Shown piece after piece: positions 40,303-51,217 of a DNA stretch of 64,000 nt (its first letter is position 1; each line of letters starts with the position of its first letter). Under the pieces are notes generated by a model. The model saw only the letters and a list, made by a program, of their open reading frames with translations. It made no database searches and had not been told where the DNA came from. Both the position numbers and the translations under genes were made by a program. This DNA comes from Planococcus circulans. GTDB lineage: Bacteria; Bacillota; Bacilli; Bacillales_A; Planococcaceae. Location of the stretch: assembly GCF_020023385.1 (NCBI RefSeq), contig NZ_JAIQCL010000001.1, forward strand, positions 248,001 through 312,000, written 5' to 3'.

Positions 40303-40313
40303 CGAAGTTCAAT

Positions 40314-41093
40314 TTAGTTCATTTTCAATTGTTCAAGTTCTGCTAGGAATTTCGTGTTCAATACTTTGATGTATGTCCCTTTCATTCCTAGAGAGCGTGA
40401 TTCGATAACGCCTGCACTTTCAAGCTTGCGAAGTGCGTTAACGATAACCGAACGCGTAATGCCAACACGATCAGCAATTTTAGAAGCGACCAGCAAACCT
40501 TCGTTGCCGTCAAGTTCTTCGAAAATATGTTCGATAGCTTCAAGTTCACTGTATGAAAGTGAAGAAATCGCCATTTGCACAACAGCTTTGCTGCGCGCTT
40601 CTTCTTCGATGCGGTCGCCTTTTTCGCGAAGGATTTCCATCCCTACTACTGTAGCGCCGTATTCACCAAGAATTAAATCGTCGTCGTGGAATTCTGCGTC
40701 TACACGTCCAAGAAGAAGTGTTCCTAAACGCTCGCCGCCGCCGTTGATCGGTACGATTGTTGTCAGTCCGTTTTTAAACAGTTCACGCTCTTCCACAGGG
40801 AAGATGGTGTGTTCGCTGTTAACGTCCAAGTTTTCAGTCGTTTCCTTGATGTTCGAAAGCTTCTGAGTATACTCAAGCGGGAATTGACGCTCTTCAAGCA
40901 TCCCTTTCATGCGTTCGTTCTCAATCTGTTGGTTGATTGCATAGCCCAACACTTTACCTTTGCGGCTTACTACGAAAGCGTTGCATTCAATTACTTCGCT
41001 CAAAGTCTCAGCCATGTCTTTAAAGTTTACTTTTTTGCCGCCTGCTGCTTCCAGCATAGAGTTAATTCGTCTTGTTTTTCCTAATAAATTCAT
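40314..41093 (-). CDS. codY: Global nutritional repressor CodY
   Basis: A 259-residue regulator sensing GTP and branched-chain amino acids. The N-terminal GAF ligand domain (1-155) is followed by a linker and a winged helix with [20 protein letters not shown] around 203-222, then [12 protein letters not shown]. The ATG at 41093 follows AGGAGG. It ends the xerC-hslV-hslU-codY operon, the order seen in Bacillus, and terminates at a strong hairpin. A CodY-box-like site lies upstream of nupO in this window. Confidence 0.97.
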   Translation of the reverse strand: MNLLGKTRRINSMLEAAGGKKVNFKDMAETLSEVIECNAFVVSRKGKVLGYAINQQIENERMKGMLEERQFPLEYTQKLSNIKETTENLDVNSEHTIFPVEERELFKNGLTTIVPINGGGERLGTLLLGRVDAEFHDDDLILGEYGATVVGMEILREKGDRIEEEARSKAVVQMAISSLSYSELEAIEHIFEELDGNEGLLVASKIADRVGITRSVIVNALRKLESAGVIESRSLGMKGTYIKVLNTKFLAELEQLKMN

Positions 41094-41179
41094 TTAAATG
41101 AACCTCCTACATAATTCGTACCATGTTTATTCAATATTCTAAAGGTTTTTACTCTTTAATGAAACTAATTCGCCTTGTT

Positions 41180-42577
41180 TTACAGAATAAATTGTGACAA
41201 GTCCTTATTCTTTGCCACATTTTCAAGTTTCTCATTCACATATTGGGGGGTTATGTCAATTTGTGCCGGAGAAATCTCGGAAGCTTCAAAAGACAAATCT
41301 TCCAACAAACGCTCCAGTATTGTATGCAATCTGCGTGCGCCGATATTATCTGTGTCTTGATTCACTTCATATGCAATTTCTGCAAGTCTGATTATTGAGG
41401 CATCATTGAAGTGTACCACAACTCCCTCTGTTTCGAGAAGGGCTTTATATTGATTTATTAAAGAATGTTTTGGTTCCGTCAATATTTTGACAAAATCTCC
41501 GACTTCAAGCTTCTGTAATTCCACTCGAATCGGGAAGCGCCCCTGCAGTTCCGGAATCAAATCGGAAGGTTTCGACATATGAAAAGCACCTGCAGCAACA
41601 AACAGCATGTAATCCGTTTGGACTGCACCGTATTTTGTAGAGACTGTCGACCCTTCCACAATCGGCAGAATATCGCGCTGTACCCCTTCCCGGGAAACAT
41701 CAGCGGACGAAGAACTGTTCTTACTGGCGATTTTGTCCATTTCATCGATGAAGATGATGCCGTGCTGTTCAGCACGTTCGATTGCTTCCGACGCCACTTC
41801 TTCATCGTCCACTAATTTAGCCGCTTCTTCAGTTGTCAAAATCCGGCGAGCTTCTTTTACTTGCAAACGCCGTTTTTTCTTTTTCTTCGGCATAAGCGAA
41901 GAAAAAGCATCCTGCATGTTCGCACCCATCTGTTCCATTCCCGACCCTTGCAGGGCATCAAACATGGAAAGCGAATTCTCAACCACTTCAACTGTTACCC
42001 ACTCGTCTTCCAGCTTGCCTGCTTTTAAATCAGCGGCGATTTCTCTTCTTTTGACGCGCACTTCCACTTCTGCAGTTGGTTCCTCTTCTTCTTGCTCAAG
42101 CTTTTGGCCGAACAGCATTTCCAGCGGATTCTGATTGGTCTGTTTTTTACGCAACGATGGAGCCAGCAATTTTACGATCCGCTCGTTGGCTGCCGCCTCT
42201 GCCTGAAACTGGACTGCTTCAAACTTTTCTTCTTTAACGATTCGCACAGCTGCTTCGACCAGATCGCGCACCATGGACTCAACATCCCGTCCAACGTAAC
42301 CGACTTCTGTAAACTTCGTCGCTTCCACCTTGATAAAAGGTGCACCTGTCAATTTAGCGATTCGACGGGCGATTTCCGTTTTCCCGACACCTGTCGGACC
42401 GATCATCAGGATATTTTTAGGGATTACTTCGCCTCGCATCTCTTCATCCAACCGGCTTCTCCGGTAACGGTTGCGCAATGCGATGGCGATCGAACGCTTC
42501 GCATCTTTTTGGCCGACGATATACCGGTCCAGGTGGTCAGTAATTTGTCTTGGCGTTAAATCAGTTTGATTTTTCAT
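41180..42577 (-). CDS. hslU: ATP-dependent protease ATPase subunit HslU (ClpY)
   Basis: A 465-residue AAA+ unfoldase that feeds HslV. Walker A GPTGVGKT near residue 57, Walker [12 protein letters not shown], an I-domain insertion with a charged KKKKKRR segment, and the C-terminal end [10 protein letters not shown] that docks into HslV. The ATG at 42577 ([11 protein letters not shown]) overlaps the hslV stop by one base, and GAGGAATT about 9 bases upstream is inside hslV. Confidence 0.96.
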   Translation of the reverse strand: MKNQTDLTPRQITDHLDRYIVGQKDAKRSIAIALRNRYRRSRLDEEMRGEVIPKNILMIGPTGVGKTEIARRIAKLTGAPFIKVEATKFTEVGYVGRDVESMVRDLVEAAVRIVKEEKFEAVQFQAEAAANERIVKLLAPSLRKKQTNQNPLEMLFGQKLEQEEEEPTAEVEVRVKRREIAADLKAGKLEDEWVTVEVVENSLSMFDALQGSGMEQMGANMQDAFSSLMPKKKKKRRLQVKEARRILTTEEAAKLVDDEEVASEAIERAEQHGIIFIDEMDKIASKNSSSSADVSREGVQRDILPIVEGSTVSTKYGAVQTDYMLFVAAGAFHMSKPSDLIPELQGRFPIRVELQKLEVGDFVKILTEPKHSLINQYKALLETEGVVVHFNDASIIRLAEIAYEVNQDTDNIGARRLHTILERLLEDLSFEASEISPAQIDITPQYVNEKLENVAKNKDLSQFIL

Positions 42578-43122
42578 TAGGACAATTCCTCCACTATGAT
42601 TTGATGATTTGTATAGACACAAATGTCCGCTGCTGTCTCCAAAGCGGATTGTGCGATTTGTGCTGCCGTCAAATTATCTCCTGCATATTTCTTCAAGGCA
42701 CGCCCTGCCGCCAGCGCATAGTTTCCGCCTGAACCGATGGCGAGAATGCCATCATCCGGCTCAATCACTTCTCCAGTGCCGGATACCAGCAGCAACTCAT
42801 CTTTGTTCATGATGATGAGCATGGCTTCCAATTGGCGCAGCATCTTGTCTCCACGCCATTGCTTTGCCAATTCAACTGCAGCTCGTTGAAGATTGCCATT
42901 ATACTCGGTCAGCTTTCCTTCGAACATCTCGAACAAGGTAAACGCATCTGCTACTGATCCTGCAAATCCGGTCAAGACCTGTCCGTTATATAATTTCCGC
43001 ACTTTTCTCGCTGTATGCTTCATGACGACCGCATTGCCGAACGTTACTTGGCCATCACCTGACATCGCGCATTTCCCGTTATGTTGAACCGCAAATATCG
43101 TGGTTGCATGAAATTCTTGCAT
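42577..43122 (-). CDS. hslV: ATP-dependent protease proteolytic subunit HslV (ClpQ)
   Basis: A 181-residue proteasome-like peptidase. Core features are [21 protein letters not shown] and [20 protein letters not shown] [20 protein letters not shown]. The N-terminus reads MQEFHATT: the conserved Thr that is catalytic in most HslV is preceded by a short extension (residues 2-6) and there is no Ser at position 2, which in B. subtilis CodW serves as nucleophile. Processing before Thr7 would be required for activity by the classical mechanism. It is coupled to hslU. Confidence 0.95.
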   Translation of the reverse strand: MQEFHATTIFAVQHNGKCAMSGDGQVTFGNAVVMKHTARKVRKLYNGQVLTGFAGSVADAFTLFEMFEGKLTEYNGNLQRAAVELAKQWRGDKMLRQLEAMLIIMNKDELLLVSGTGEVIEPDDGILAIGSGGNYALAAGRALKKYAGDNLTAAQIAQSALETAADICVYTNHQIIVEELS

Positions 43123-43138
43123 AATGAAATTCCCCTTT

Positions 43139-44032
43139 CTAAGCTCTCGGGTGTGAATTTAAATAGGTGTTCCGTAAATGTTCTTTGGTAACATGCGTAT
43201 AAACCTGAGTAGAACTTAAATGGGAATGCCCAAGCAGTTCCTGCACAGTCCGGATATCAGCTCCGTTATTGATCAGGTGAGTTGCAAATGTATGACGGAT
43301 CATATGCGGATAGATAGAAGAATTGACAGAGGCTTTCTTCATGCATTCGCTTAAGATATGGCGAACCCCTCGATCAGTTACAACCTCCCCACGGCTGTTC
43401 ACAAACAAGTAGTCGTGCTTTTGGTTCTTCATCAGTTTAGGACGCGCATCCTCCATGTAATGTTCCAGAGCGTCCTGCGCAAACTGACCATAAGGGATGT
43501 AACGCTCTTTTCTGCCTTTCCCCATGACTTTGACAATCTGCATGGTCTGATCCAGATCTCCTAGTCGAATGGAGACGCATTCACTGACGCGCATACCCGT
43601 CGCATACAATAGTTCCAGTAGCGCTGTATTTCGGATCGACAATTTATCTTCACCCTGAACGGACTTAAAAAGCTGAGCCAACTCTTCTTCATAGAAAAAT
43701 TGAGGCAGCCTCTCTTCTTTTTTTGGATGGTATAAAGACCTGAATGCAGCCTCATTCAACTCAAATTCGCGATTACCGTATCGGAAAAACGAGCGGATTG
43801 CCGAGATTTTTCTGGACACTGTGGTTCTTGATAATTTGGCGTCATATAGCTTTGTGACGTAATTTCGTGCATGTATATACTCGACTTCTCTAATATCAGG
43901 TACACCTTCAGCATTCAAAAACAGAAAAAAATCCAGCAGATCGTGTTCATAATGGTGGACGGTGTGTTCGGAATAATTTTTCTCCAATTGAATGTAGGTC
44001 ATAAAAGATTCAAGCATCTTCTCTTTTTCCAT
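43139..44032 (-). CDS. xerC: Tyrosine recombinase XerC
   Basis: A 297-residue site-specific recombinase (CodV in B. subtilis) that with XerD resolves chromosome dimers at dif. An N-terminal SAM-like core-binding domain (1-90) precedes the catalytic domain with Arg in [22 protein letters not shown] (His-x-x-Arg), [14 protein letters not shown] with the nucleophile Tyr. The ATG at 44032 is set by GGTGGAG upstream. It heads the xerC-hslV-hslU-codY operon, whose promoter lies within the terminator hairpin of trmFO. Confidence 0.94.
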   Translation of the reverse strand: MEKEKMLESFMTYIQLEKNYSEHTVHHYEHDLLDFFLFLNAEGVPDIREVEYIHARNYVTKLYDAKLSRTTVSRKISAIRSFFRYGNREFELNEAAFRSLYHPKKEERLPQFFYEEELAQLFKSVQGEDKLSIRNTALLELLYATGMRVSECVSIRLGDLDQTMQIVKVMGKGRKERYIPYGQFAQDALEHYMEDARPKLMKNQKHDYLFVNSRGEVVTDRGVRHILSECMKKASVNSSIYPHMIRHTFATHLINNGADIRTVQELLGHSHLSSTQVYTHVTKEHLRNTYLNSHPRA

Positions 44033-44057
44033 ATATGCTCCACCTTTCACCAAATAC

Positions 44058-44094
44058 AAAAGCCTCTAAATTATACCAACATTTAGAGGCTTTT
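44058..44094 (-). terminator. Terminator hairpin after trmFO, overlapping the xerC promoter
   Basis: AAAAGCCTCTAAAT / ATTTAGAGGCTTTT forms a 14-bp stem on the minus strand starting 6 bases after the trmFO stop, followed by GTATTTGG. The T-rich tail is short, so termination may be incomplete. Confidence 0.7.
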
Positions 44095-44099
44095 ATCAA
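44070..44099 (-). promoter_or_regulatory. Promoter of the xerC-hslVU-codY operon inside the hairpin
   Basis: TTGATA (44094-44099), an 18-base spacer and TATAAT with TGG extension (-10 at 44070-44075) on the minus strand. The -10 lies in the loop and one stem arm forms the spacer of the trmFO terminator. Confidence 0.65.
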
Positions 44100-45410
44100 T
44101 TAAACTGTCACTGTATTCATATAGTTTTGAATAGATGTCAATGCACGATCTGCGTGTCTTTCTGCACGCTCCTGTTTCGAACGGATGCGCTCACCAAGAT
44201 CCGGGAACAAGCCGAAGTTGACATTCATCGGCTGGAAATTCTTGCTGTCAGCTTCTGTAATGTACCGTGCCATGCTGCCCAAAGCTGTTTCAGCAGGGAA
44301 TACCAGCAGTTCTTCACCCAATGCCAATTTCGCTGCATTGATGCCTGCAAGCAATCCGCTGCCCGCAGATTCGACATAACCTTCGACACCTGTCATCTGG
44401 CCGGCAAAGAAAATATTCTCGTCAGCCTTCAACTGGTAGGTCGGCTTCAGCACACGCGGTGAGTTGATGAACGTGTTGCGGTGCATGACACCATACCGTA
44501 CGATTTCTACGTTCTCTAAGCCCGGGATCAATTTAAGGACTTCTTTTTGAGGTCCCCATTTTAAGTGCGTCTGAAACCCGACAATATTATAAAGGGTTCC
44601 CGCAGCATCATCCTGGCGAAGCTGAACGACGGCGTAAGGAATTTTGCCTGTTTTCGGATCTTCCAGCCCTACTGGCTTCATCGGCCCGAAAGTCAGTGTT
44701 TTCTCTCCTCTGGCAGCCATGACTTCAACTGGCATGCAGCCTTCGAAATAGATTTCTTTTTCAAATTCCTTCAGAGGCACAACTTCTGCTTCGACAAGTG
44801 CCGTATGGAACCGTATAAACTCGTCTTCCGTCATTGGACAGTTAAGGTAAGCAGCCTCCCCTTTGTCGTAACGGGATTTCAAATAGACTTTGTCCATATC
44901 GATGCTGTCTTTTTCGACAATCGGCGCTGCCGCGTCATAAAAATACAGATATTCTTCACCTGTCAATTGGCGGACCTTCTCAGCAAGAGCCGGCGATGTC
45001 AACGGACCGGTTGCAATAATCGTAATGCCTTCCGGAATTTCAGTCACTTCTTCATTGATCACTTCCACCAATGGATGGTTTTTTACTTTCTCGGTCACTG
45101 CCCCAGCGAACTCGTGGCGGTCCACTGCAAGTGCTCCACCAGCCGGCACAGATGCACGGTCAGCTGAATCGATGATGACCGAATCCAATTTGCGCATTTC
45201 CTCTTTGATGACCCCTACTGCATTGGTCAAGGAATTGGCTCGAAGCGAGTTGCTGCAGACTAACTCTGCAAATTTATCAGTATGGTGAGCAGCTGTCTGT
45301 TTTACAGGACGCATTTCGTATAAACGGACGTTAACTCCCCGTTTTGCGATTTGCCATGCTGCTTCACTTCCGGCTAACCCGGCTCCAATTACGTTTACAT
45401 ACTTTGTCAT
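44100..45410 (-). CDS. trmFO: Folate/FAD-dependent tRNA m5U54 methyltransferase TrmFO
   Basis: A 436-residue flavoprotein (formerly Gid) that methylates U54 of tRNA with methylenetetrahydrofolate. The FAD motif [11 protein letters not shown] is near residues 8-18, and the conserved [26 protein letters not shown] segment is present. The ATG at 45410 is selected because GAGGTG is 7 bases upstream; a TTG two codons earlier is too close. It follows topA by 20 bases, in the order dprA-topA-trmFO-xerC. Confidence 0.95.
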   Translation of the reverse strand: MTKYVNVIGAGLAGSEAAWQIAKRGVNVRLYEMRPVKQTAAHHTDKFAELVCSNSLRANSLTNAVGVIKEEMRKLDSVIIDSADRASVPAGGALAVDRHEFAGAVTEKVKNHPLVEVINEEVTEIPEGITIIATGPLTSPALAEKVRQLTGEEYLYFYDAAAPIVEKDSIDMDKVYLKSRYDKGEAAYLNCPMTEDEFIRFHTALVEAEVVPLKEFEKEIYFEGCMPVEVMAARGEKTLTFGPMKPVGLEDPKTGKIPYAVVQLRQDDAAGTLYNIVGFQTHLKWGPQKEVLKLIPGLENVEIVRYGVMHRNTFINSPRVLKPTYQLKADENIFFAGQMTGVEGYVESAGSGLLAGINAAKLALGEELLVFPAETALGSMARYITEADSKNFQPMNVNFGLFPDLGERIRSKQERAERHADRALTSIQNYMNTVTV

Positions 45411-45430
45411 TTTCAAACACCTCTATATTA

Positions 45431-47500
45431 TTATTGAACTTCTTCTTTGTAATCACAGCTTGTGCAATTGATCTGCACACCTTTTTTCACTTTTTTCTCT
45501 ACCAGTAACTCATTGCATTTCGGACAAGGACGTTCGATCGGTTTATCCCATGATACGAATTCACATTCGGGATAGCGTTCGCAACCGTAGAATATGCGGC
45601 GCTTCTTGCTCTTTCTTTCTACAATCTCGCCTTCTTTACACGTCGGGCATTTAACGCCGATATGTTTGACGATGGCTTTGGTATTGCGGCATTCCGGGAA
45701 ATTGCTGCAGGCCATGAACTTGCCATAGCGCCCCAATTTGTAGACCATTGGCGAACCGCATAATTCACAGTCTTCACCTACAGGCTCATCCTTGATCTGA
45801 ACTTTCTCCATTTCCTCTTCCGCCACTTCGACGTTTTTCTCAAATTCAAGATAAAAGGCATCAATAATGGAACGCCAAGCGATTTCGCCTTCTTCGACCG
45901 TATCCAAGTCGTGCTCCATCTTGGCGGTAAACTCGATGTTAAGGATATCCGGGAAAAACTCAAGCACCAGCTGATGGACAATTTCACCCAACTCAGTGGG
46001 AATGAAACGTTTCGCATCCAATGTGACATACCCACGTTTCTGAATGGTGTCCAGTGTCGGTGCATAGGTTGACGGACGTCCTATTCCAAGCTCTTCAAGT
46101 GTCCGTACCAAACGGGCCTCTGTAAAACGCGGAGGCGGCTGCGTAAAATGCTGATTTGGCGTGACTTCAATCGCTTTCACGATATCACCTTCAGCCATCT
46201 CCGGCAGAATATTATCTTTTTCTTCTTTTTGATCGTCAGTACCCTCAATGTATAGCTTCATAAAACCAGGAAACTTGACCTGTGAACCGTTTGCACGGAA
46301 TACCGCTTCGCCGTTTTGTAATTCCGCCATGACGGTATCGAGAACTGCCGGTGACATCTGGCTCGCTACAAACCGGTCCCAAATCAATTTATACAGACGG
46401 TATAGATCCCGCGAAAGAATACTCTTCATCGATTCAGGTGTCCGCATTACACTAGTCGGCCGCACGGCTTCGTGGGCATCCTGCGATTTTGCTGACTGTT
46501 TCGCAGCAACTTTCTGTGTAACGTATTGTTCCCCATAGTTTTCGACGATAAAGTCAATTGTATCTTTTTTCGCTGTGTCAGAGATTCTTGTGGAATCCGT
46601 TCGCATATAGGTGATTAATCCGGTGATGCCTTCTTTCCCTACGGATATGCCTTCATACAATTGCTGCGCGAGCATCATTGTCTTTTTGGCTCGGAAATTT
46701 AATTTGCGGGCTGCTTCCTGCTGCAGTGAAGAAGTTGTAAAAGAAGGGGATGGATTTCTTTTTCTCTCTTTTTTCACTACCCGATTTACGGTGAAGTCTT
46801 TGCCTTTCATCGAAGCCATGACAGCTTTGACATCGGCTTCGTTATTCAATTTCATTTTTTCTTTTGTGTTGCCATAGAATTGCGCTTCGAATTTCTTCTT
46901 AGCCTTTTCGAATTCCCCGGTAATGGACCAGTACTCTTCCGGTTCAAAATTTTTGATTTCGTTTTCCCGATCAATGACCAATCGAAGGGCTACGGATTGT
47001 ACACGCCCAGCTGAAAGGCCTTTTTTCACTTTTTTCCAAAGCAAAGGGCTGATGCTGTAGCCGACGAGACGATCCAAAATACGGCGCGCTTGCTGAGCAT
47101 CGACTAAATCCATGTCGATCTTACGCGGATGCTTGAACGATTCTTTTATGGCATCCTTGGTGATTTCGTTGAAGACTACCCTGCAGTCAGAGGATTGATC
47201 AATACCGAGAGCCGTAGCCAAATGCCATGCAATCGCTTCCCCTTCTCTGTCAGGGTCAGCTGCGAGAAAGACTTTTTTCGCTTTTTTCGCTTCTTTTTTA
47301 AGGTCTTGTAATATCGGGCCTTTGCCTCTTATTGTAATATAACGAGGTTCATAATTGTTTTCTACGTCTACACCCATTTGACTCCGGGGAAGATCGCGTA
47401 AATGTCCAAGTGAAGCACGGACTTTATATTTCTTACCCAAATACCGTTCGATTGTCTTAGCCTTTGCAGGCGACTCAACAATCACTAAAAAATCCGCCAT
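45431..47500 (-). CDS. topA: DNA topoisomerase I
   Basis: A 689-residue type IA topoisomerase that relaxes negative supercoils. It begins with the Toprim domain ([17 protein letters not shown]); the catalytic tyrosine is in [12 protein letters not shown] at about residue 297. Three C-terminal four-cysteine zinc ribbons are present (CELCGS...CSNFPEC, CPTCKEG...CERYPEC, CPKCNEL...CTSC). The ATG at 47500 ([10 protein letters not shown]) follows GAGGAGGAAA, rejecting an upstream start ten codons earlier. Confidence 0.97.
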   Translation of the reverse strand: MADFLVIVESPAKAKTIERYLGKKYKVRASLGHLRDLPRSQMGVDVENNYEPRYITIRGKGPILQDLKKEAKKAKKVFLAADPDREGEAIAWHLATALGIDQSSDCRVVFNEITKDAIKESFKHPRKIDMDLVDAQQARRILDRLVGYSISPLLWKKVKKGLSAGRVQSVALRLVIDRENEIKNFEPEEYWSITGEFEKAKKKFEAQFYGNTKEKMKLNNEADVKAVMASMKGKDFTVNRVVKKERKRNPSPSFTTSSLQQEAARKLNFRAKKTMMLAQQLYEGISVGKEGITGLITYMRTDSTRISDTAKKDTIDFIVENYGEQYVTQKVAAKQSAKSQDAHEAVRPTSVMRTPESMKSILSRDLYRLYKLIWDRFVASQMSPAVLDTVMAELQNGEAVFRANGSQVKFPGFMKLYIEGTDDQKEEKDNILPEMAEGDIVKAIEVTPNQHFTQPPPRFTEARLVRTLEELGIGRPSTYAPTLDTIQKRGYVTLDAKRFIPTELGEIVHQLVLEFFPDILNIEFTAKMEHDLDTVEEGEIAWRSIIDAFYLEFEKNVEVAEEEMEKVQIKDEPVGEDCELCGSPMVYKLGRYGKFMACSNFPECRNTKAIVKHIGVKCPTCKEGEIVERKSKKRRIFYGCERYPECEFVSWDKPIERPCPKCNELLVEKKVKKGVQINCTSCDYKEEVQ

Positions 47501-47560
47501 AACTATTTCCTCCTCATAGAGGTTTCTCAAAACTGCTTAAAAGAATTACCTGTTGCAAAA

Positions 47561-47587
47561 TGTATAACAGATTTTAGCTTAATGCAA
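47561..47587 (-). promoter_or_regulatory. Candidate promoter of topA
   Basis: TTGCAT, a 15-base spacer and TATACA with a TGT extension on the minus strand (-10 at 47561-47566). Spacing is short, but the extended -10 makes it plausible. Confidence 0.45.
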
Positions 47588-47602
47588 GGCTTTTCATTTT
47601 TT

Positions 47603-48499
47603 TCATTGTTTTTCAGCTGTCATATGTTGGTATTCTTCTAGCACTTGCCAGCCGTTCCAGACCGGTTTTGCGCCTTCTGAAATCAATTTATGCGGTCCTT
47701 CAGATAAAAGCGATGAAATATCGCCTGGAACTGCAAAAATATCTTTTCCATGATCCAGCGCATGTTCAATTGTGCTCAAGGTGCCGCTTTTCACTAGAGC
47801 TTCCGTAACCACAATTCCTCTCGATAATCCGCTGATGATGCGGTTCCTCATTGGAAAATTCCATTTTAGGGGCTTCATATAGGGCGGATACTCAGTTAAA
47901 ACCAGATGATTTTCTTCTATTATATTGTTTAGTTCTGCGTTTTCTTTTGGGTACGGATGGAGAAAACCACTGCCCGTGACGGCGATTGTACGCCCGCCTA
48001 AATCAATCGTTTTTTGATGTGCCATGGCGTCTGCTCCAATCGCCAGTCCACTGACGATGATAAAGCCCTTTTCAAGAAGCGGCGGAATGATTTTCTGCAT
48101 GGCTTTTTCTGAATAAGCGGAGGCTTTACGCGAACCGATCACGGCTATTTTTTGGGGTTCTGCCAACAAAGCGGCGTCACCTTTGGCGTACAGGACAGCG
48201 GGTGGGTCGATCAATTCCAGCAGGCTTCCAGGATATAGGGGATGCTGATAAGATATGGGGAGTATCTTATGCTTGGCGTAGGTTTCACTTAAGGGGAATG
48301 TTAAGGTATGTCGGTAAGAAGCTTTCAGTTTCTCCGCCTGATCCCGTTTGATATTCAAGAGCATCATCAGTTCATACGGGGATTTCCGTTCCAGCTTAGA
48401 TAAGTCTGGATCCTCTGCCAACAGCGGCAATAATTTCTGCAAACTTTTCGGGTACACATAATGCAGTGCCAATAAACGCTCCGTAAATTCTTTGTTCAT
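47603..48499 (-). CDS. dprA: DNA-processing protein DprA (Smf)
   Basis: A 298-residue protein that loads RecA on incoming single strands during natural transformation. The Rossmann-like core shows IAVIGSRKASAYSE, SGLAIGADAMAHQ, AVTGSGFLHPYPKEN and FPMRNRIISGLSRGIVVTEA. The C-terminal DML1-like winged domain found in some relatives is absent, as in Bacillus. AGGAGG precedes the ATG at 48499. Presence alone does not show competence. Confidence 0.94.
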   Translation of the reverse strand: MNKEFTERLLALHYVYPKSLQKLLPLLAEDPDLSKLERKSPYELMMLLNIKRDQAEKLKASYRHTLTFPLSETYAKHKILPISYQHPLYPGSLLELIDPPAVLYAKGDAALLAEPQKIAVIGSRKASAYSEKAMQKIIPPLLEKGFIIVSGLAIGADAMAHQKTIDLGGRTIAVTGSGFLHPYPKENAELNNIIEENHLVLTEYPPYMKPLKWNFPMRNRIISGLSRGIVVTEALVKSGTLSTIEHALDHGKDIFAVPGDISSLLSEGPHKLISEGAKPVWNGWQVLEEYQHMTAEKQ

Positions 48500-48976
48500 T
48501 TCCTTCCTCCTCTTCTATTTGGGCTAAATGAAAGCGCATCAGACTGTCATGCGCCTAAACTCCAGTTTAATCGGTTTTTCGTCCGCCGTAAACCTGAAGA
48601 ATTCCAGAATATTCGGCTTCCATTTTTTATCCAAAAAACCTAGAGTTTCTTCTATATAAAAAAAGGTTGATGCTGCGGAATGCGTTTAAAAGACTGTTTA
48701 AGTCTTGCCGTTTCTATCCGAACAAGCCTATTGAATTATCATACGAAAGTGCTTGATAAATCGGCTATGATTGCGTTTCCGCTTGATGAATAATAAATTG
48801 CAATCGATCTTTTTTCACCAAATGAAACCACGTCGATCTCGTTACGTATGATTAGCAATTGATATTTACGGCAAAACCGAAAAACAGGAAAAGTTTACCT
48901 CGATATTTTTCTTATGAGTGGACTCTATAAGTTACTGTTCATTCGGCAGGCGGTTATACAGTGACCGTTGGTGAAG
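48500..48976. other. Unannotated intergenic region, dprA-sucD
   Basis: About 480 bases without a convincing gene. Visible: a small hairpin GCGCAT/ATGCGC at about 48535-48555, AAGACT/AGTCTT at about 48688-48706, and AT-rich sequence with several short T-runs. It must contain the dprA promoter, but no hexamer pair stands out. No similarity to either repeat family of this window was seen. Confidence 0.5.
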
Positions 48977-49020
48977 AAAAAAAAGCTCGAAACGCTGTCT
49001 TTCCAGCATTTCGAGCTTTT
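48977..49020 (-). terminator. Intrinsic terminator after sucD
   Basis: AAAAGCTCGAAATGCTG / CAGCGTTTCGAGCTTTT is a long stem on the minus strand with T8 following, starting 5 bases after the sucD stop. Confidence 0.88.
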
Positions 49021-49024
49021 TGTA

Positions 49025-49927
49025 TTAATGGGTTTTACACTTGTCGTATAACCCTTTTTCTCTGATGACTTTGATCAACGTTTCTCCGATAACAGACGGA
49101 GTATCTGCAACTTCGATGCCTGCTTCATTCATTGCTTTGATTTTATCAGCAGCTGTACCTTTACCACCGGAAATGATCGCACCGGCATGGCCCATACGTT
49201 TTCCTTCTGGTGCCGTTTGGCCACCGATAAATCCTACTACAGGTTTCGTCATGTTCGCTTTAACCCACTCAGCAGCTTCTTCTTCAGCTGTTCCGCCGAT
49301 TTCACCGATCATTACGACTGCGTAAGTATCTTCGTCTTCATTGAATTCCTTCAATACGTCGATAAAGTTAGTGCCGTTTACTGGATCTCCGCCGATGCCG
49401 ACAGCTGTCGACTGGCCGATTCCTTCTTCAGACAATTGGTGAGTCGCTTCATATGTCAATGTACCTGAACGTGAAACAACGCCGACATGTCCTTTTTTGT
49501 GGATATATCCAGGCATAATGCCGATTTTACATTCGTCCGGAGTGATTACGCCCGGGCAGTTCGGTCCAACTAGACGCGTTTTCTTGCCTTCCATGTAACG
49601 CTTCACTTTCACCATATCGAGTACTGGGATGTGTTCAGTGATGCAGATTGCCATGTCAAGATCAGCTTCAACAGCTTCAAGAATTGCGTCAGCTGCGAAA
49701 GGTGCCGGTACGTAAATTACAGATACATTAGCTCCTGTAGCTTTCACTGCATCTTCTACAGTGTTGAAGACAGGTACGCCTTCAGCTTCAGTTCCGCCTT
49801 TACCTGGTGTTACACCCGCAACGATTTTCGTTCCGTATTCAAGCATTTGCTTTGTGTGGAAAAGGGCAGTTGACCCTGTAATTCCCTGTACAAGCACTTT
49901 TGTGTCTTTGTTAATGTATACACTCAT
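49025..49927 (-). CDS. sucD: Succinyl-CoA synthetase alpha subunit
   Basis: A 300-residue CoA-binding subunit. The N-terminal nucleotide fold has [15 protein letters not shown], the CoA-contacting GPNCPGVI lies around 121-128, and the phosphohistidine is in [18 protein letters not shown] near residue 246. With SucC it interconverts succinyl-CoA and succinate in the TCA cycle with substrate-level NTP formation. It is 18 bases after sucC, so the two are an operon. Confidence 0.97.
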   Translation of the reverse strand: MSVYINKDTKVLVQGITGSTALFHTKQMLEYGTKIVAGVTPGKGGTEAEGVPVFNTVEDAVKATGANVSVIYVPAPFAADAILEAVEADLDMAICITEHIPVLDMVKVKRYMEGKKTRLVGPNCPGVITPDECKIGIMPGYIHKKGHVGVVSRSGTLTYEATHQLSEEGIGQSTAVGIGGDPVNGTNFIDVLKEFNEDEDTYAVVMIGEIGGTAEEEAAEWVKANMTKPVVGFIGGQTAPEGKRMGHAGAIISGGKGTAADKIKAMNEAGIEVADTPSVIGETLIKVIREKGLYDKCKTH

Positions 49928-49945
49928 TTTTGTCCCTGCCCTTCT

Positions 49946-51106
49946 TTAGCCTACGAGTTCTACGATCTGTTTAGCGCCGTCTGCCATCGTACCGGCAGCC
50001 ACAATATTAAGACCTGATTCATTAAGCAGTTTTTTACCGATTTCTACATTGGTTCCTTCAAGACGGACTACAAGCGGCACGTCAAGGCTTACTTCTTTCG
50101 CAGCCTGGATTACGCCTTCCGCAATGATGTCACACTTCATGATACCGCCGAAAATGTTAACGAAGATTCCTTTTACATTCTTATCAGAAAGAATGATTTT
50201 GAAAGCTTCCGTTACTTTTTCAGCGGTCGCACCGCCCCCAACGTCAAGGAAGTTAGCGGGTGTTCCGCCGTAGTAGTTGATCGTATCCATCGTTGCCATA
50301 GCAAGTCCGGCGCCGTTAACCATACAGCCGATGTTCCCATCCAAAGAAATATAGCTCAAGTCATACTTGGAAGCTTCAATTTCTTTTGAATCCTCTTCGT
50401 CGAAATCACGAAGTTCCACAATGTCTTTGTGGCGGTAAAGAGCGTTTTCATCGAAATCAAACTTCGCGTCAAGCGCTAAGATATTGCCGTCGCCCGTTTC
50501 AACCAATGGGTTGATTTCAACGATTGAAGCATCTTTTTCGATAAATACAGTGTATAGGCCAAGCATGAATTTTGCCGCTTTGTTGACAAGCTTTGGCGGA
50601 ATGTTCATGTTGAAAGCCATACGGCGTGCCTGGAAACCAGTCAAACCGATCACTGGATCGATCACTTCTTTGAAGATTTTCTCAGGAGTGTTCTCAGAAA
50701 CTTCCTCAATATCGACTCCACCTTCTTCAGAGCCCATAAGAGTGACACGTGAAGTTTGGCGGTCGAGTACCAATCCGACATAGTATTCCTTTTTAATGTC
50801 AGATCCTTCTTCGATCAACAAGCGCTTGATCTCTTTGCCTTCTGGACCTGTCTGGTGAGTCACAAGAACCTTACCTAGCAGTTCTTTAGCATATGTACGG
50901 ACTTCATCCAGGTTTTTAGCGATTTTTACACCGCCGGCTTTGCCTCGTCCACCTGCGTGGATTTGTGCTTTCACCACGACAACATCCGTGCTCAGTTCTT
51001 TAGCTGCCTTCACTGCTTCTTCCGGAGAAAAAGCAACGGTGCCGTAAGAAACTGCTACGCCGTATTGTCTGAGGAGTTCTTTTCCTTGATATTCATGGAT
51101 ATTCAT
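49946..51106 (-). CDS. sucC: Succinyl-CoA synthetase beta subunit
   Basis: A 386-residue ATP-grasp subunit beginning [17 protein letters not shown]. The nucleotide-binding stretch [16 protein letters not shown] and C-terminal [15 protein letters not shown] and [10 protein letters not shown] are present. GGAGGATG precedes the ATG at 51106 and a good promoter lies 50 bases upstream. Together with sucD it ends at a strong terminator. Confidence 0.97.
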   Translation of the reverse strand: MNIHEYQGKELLRQYGVAVSYGTVAFSPEEAVKAAKELSTDVVVVKAQIHAGGRGKAGGVKIAKNLDEVRTYAKELLGKVLVTHQTGPEGKEIKRLLIEEGSDIKKEYYVGLVLDRQTSRVTLMGSEEGGVDIEEVSENTPEKIFKEVIDPVIGLTGFQARRMAFNMNIPPKLVNKAAKFMLGLYTVFIEKDASIVEINPLVETGDGNILALDAKFDFDENALYRHKDIVELRDFDEEDSKEIEASKYDLSYISLDGNIGCMVNGAGLAMATMDTINYYGGTPANFLDVGGGATAEKVTEAFKIILSDKNVKGIFVNIFGGIMKCDIIAEGVIQAAKEVSLDVPLVVRLEGTNVEIGKKLLNESGLNIVAAGTMADGAKQIVELVG

Positions 51107-51155
51107 CTGTCATCCTCCAATCAAACATCTCTATCGTAATTTTATTACCTTTACC

Positions 51156-51184
51156 ATTGTATTAAAGTTGTCACAGAATGTCCA
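51156..51184 (-). promoter_or_regulatory. Sigma-A promoter of sucCD
   Basis: TGGACA, a 17-base spacer and TACAAT on the minus strand (-10 at 51156-51161, -35 at 51179-51184). No clear catabolite-response element was found nearby. Confidence 0.7.
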
Positions 51185-51217
51185 CCGAAGTTAGCTGAGC
51201 CGATTAAATTCCTTTGC

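Noticed and set aside
51107-51217. Catabolite-response element before sucCD
   Set aside because: No stretch fits the cre consensus closely.
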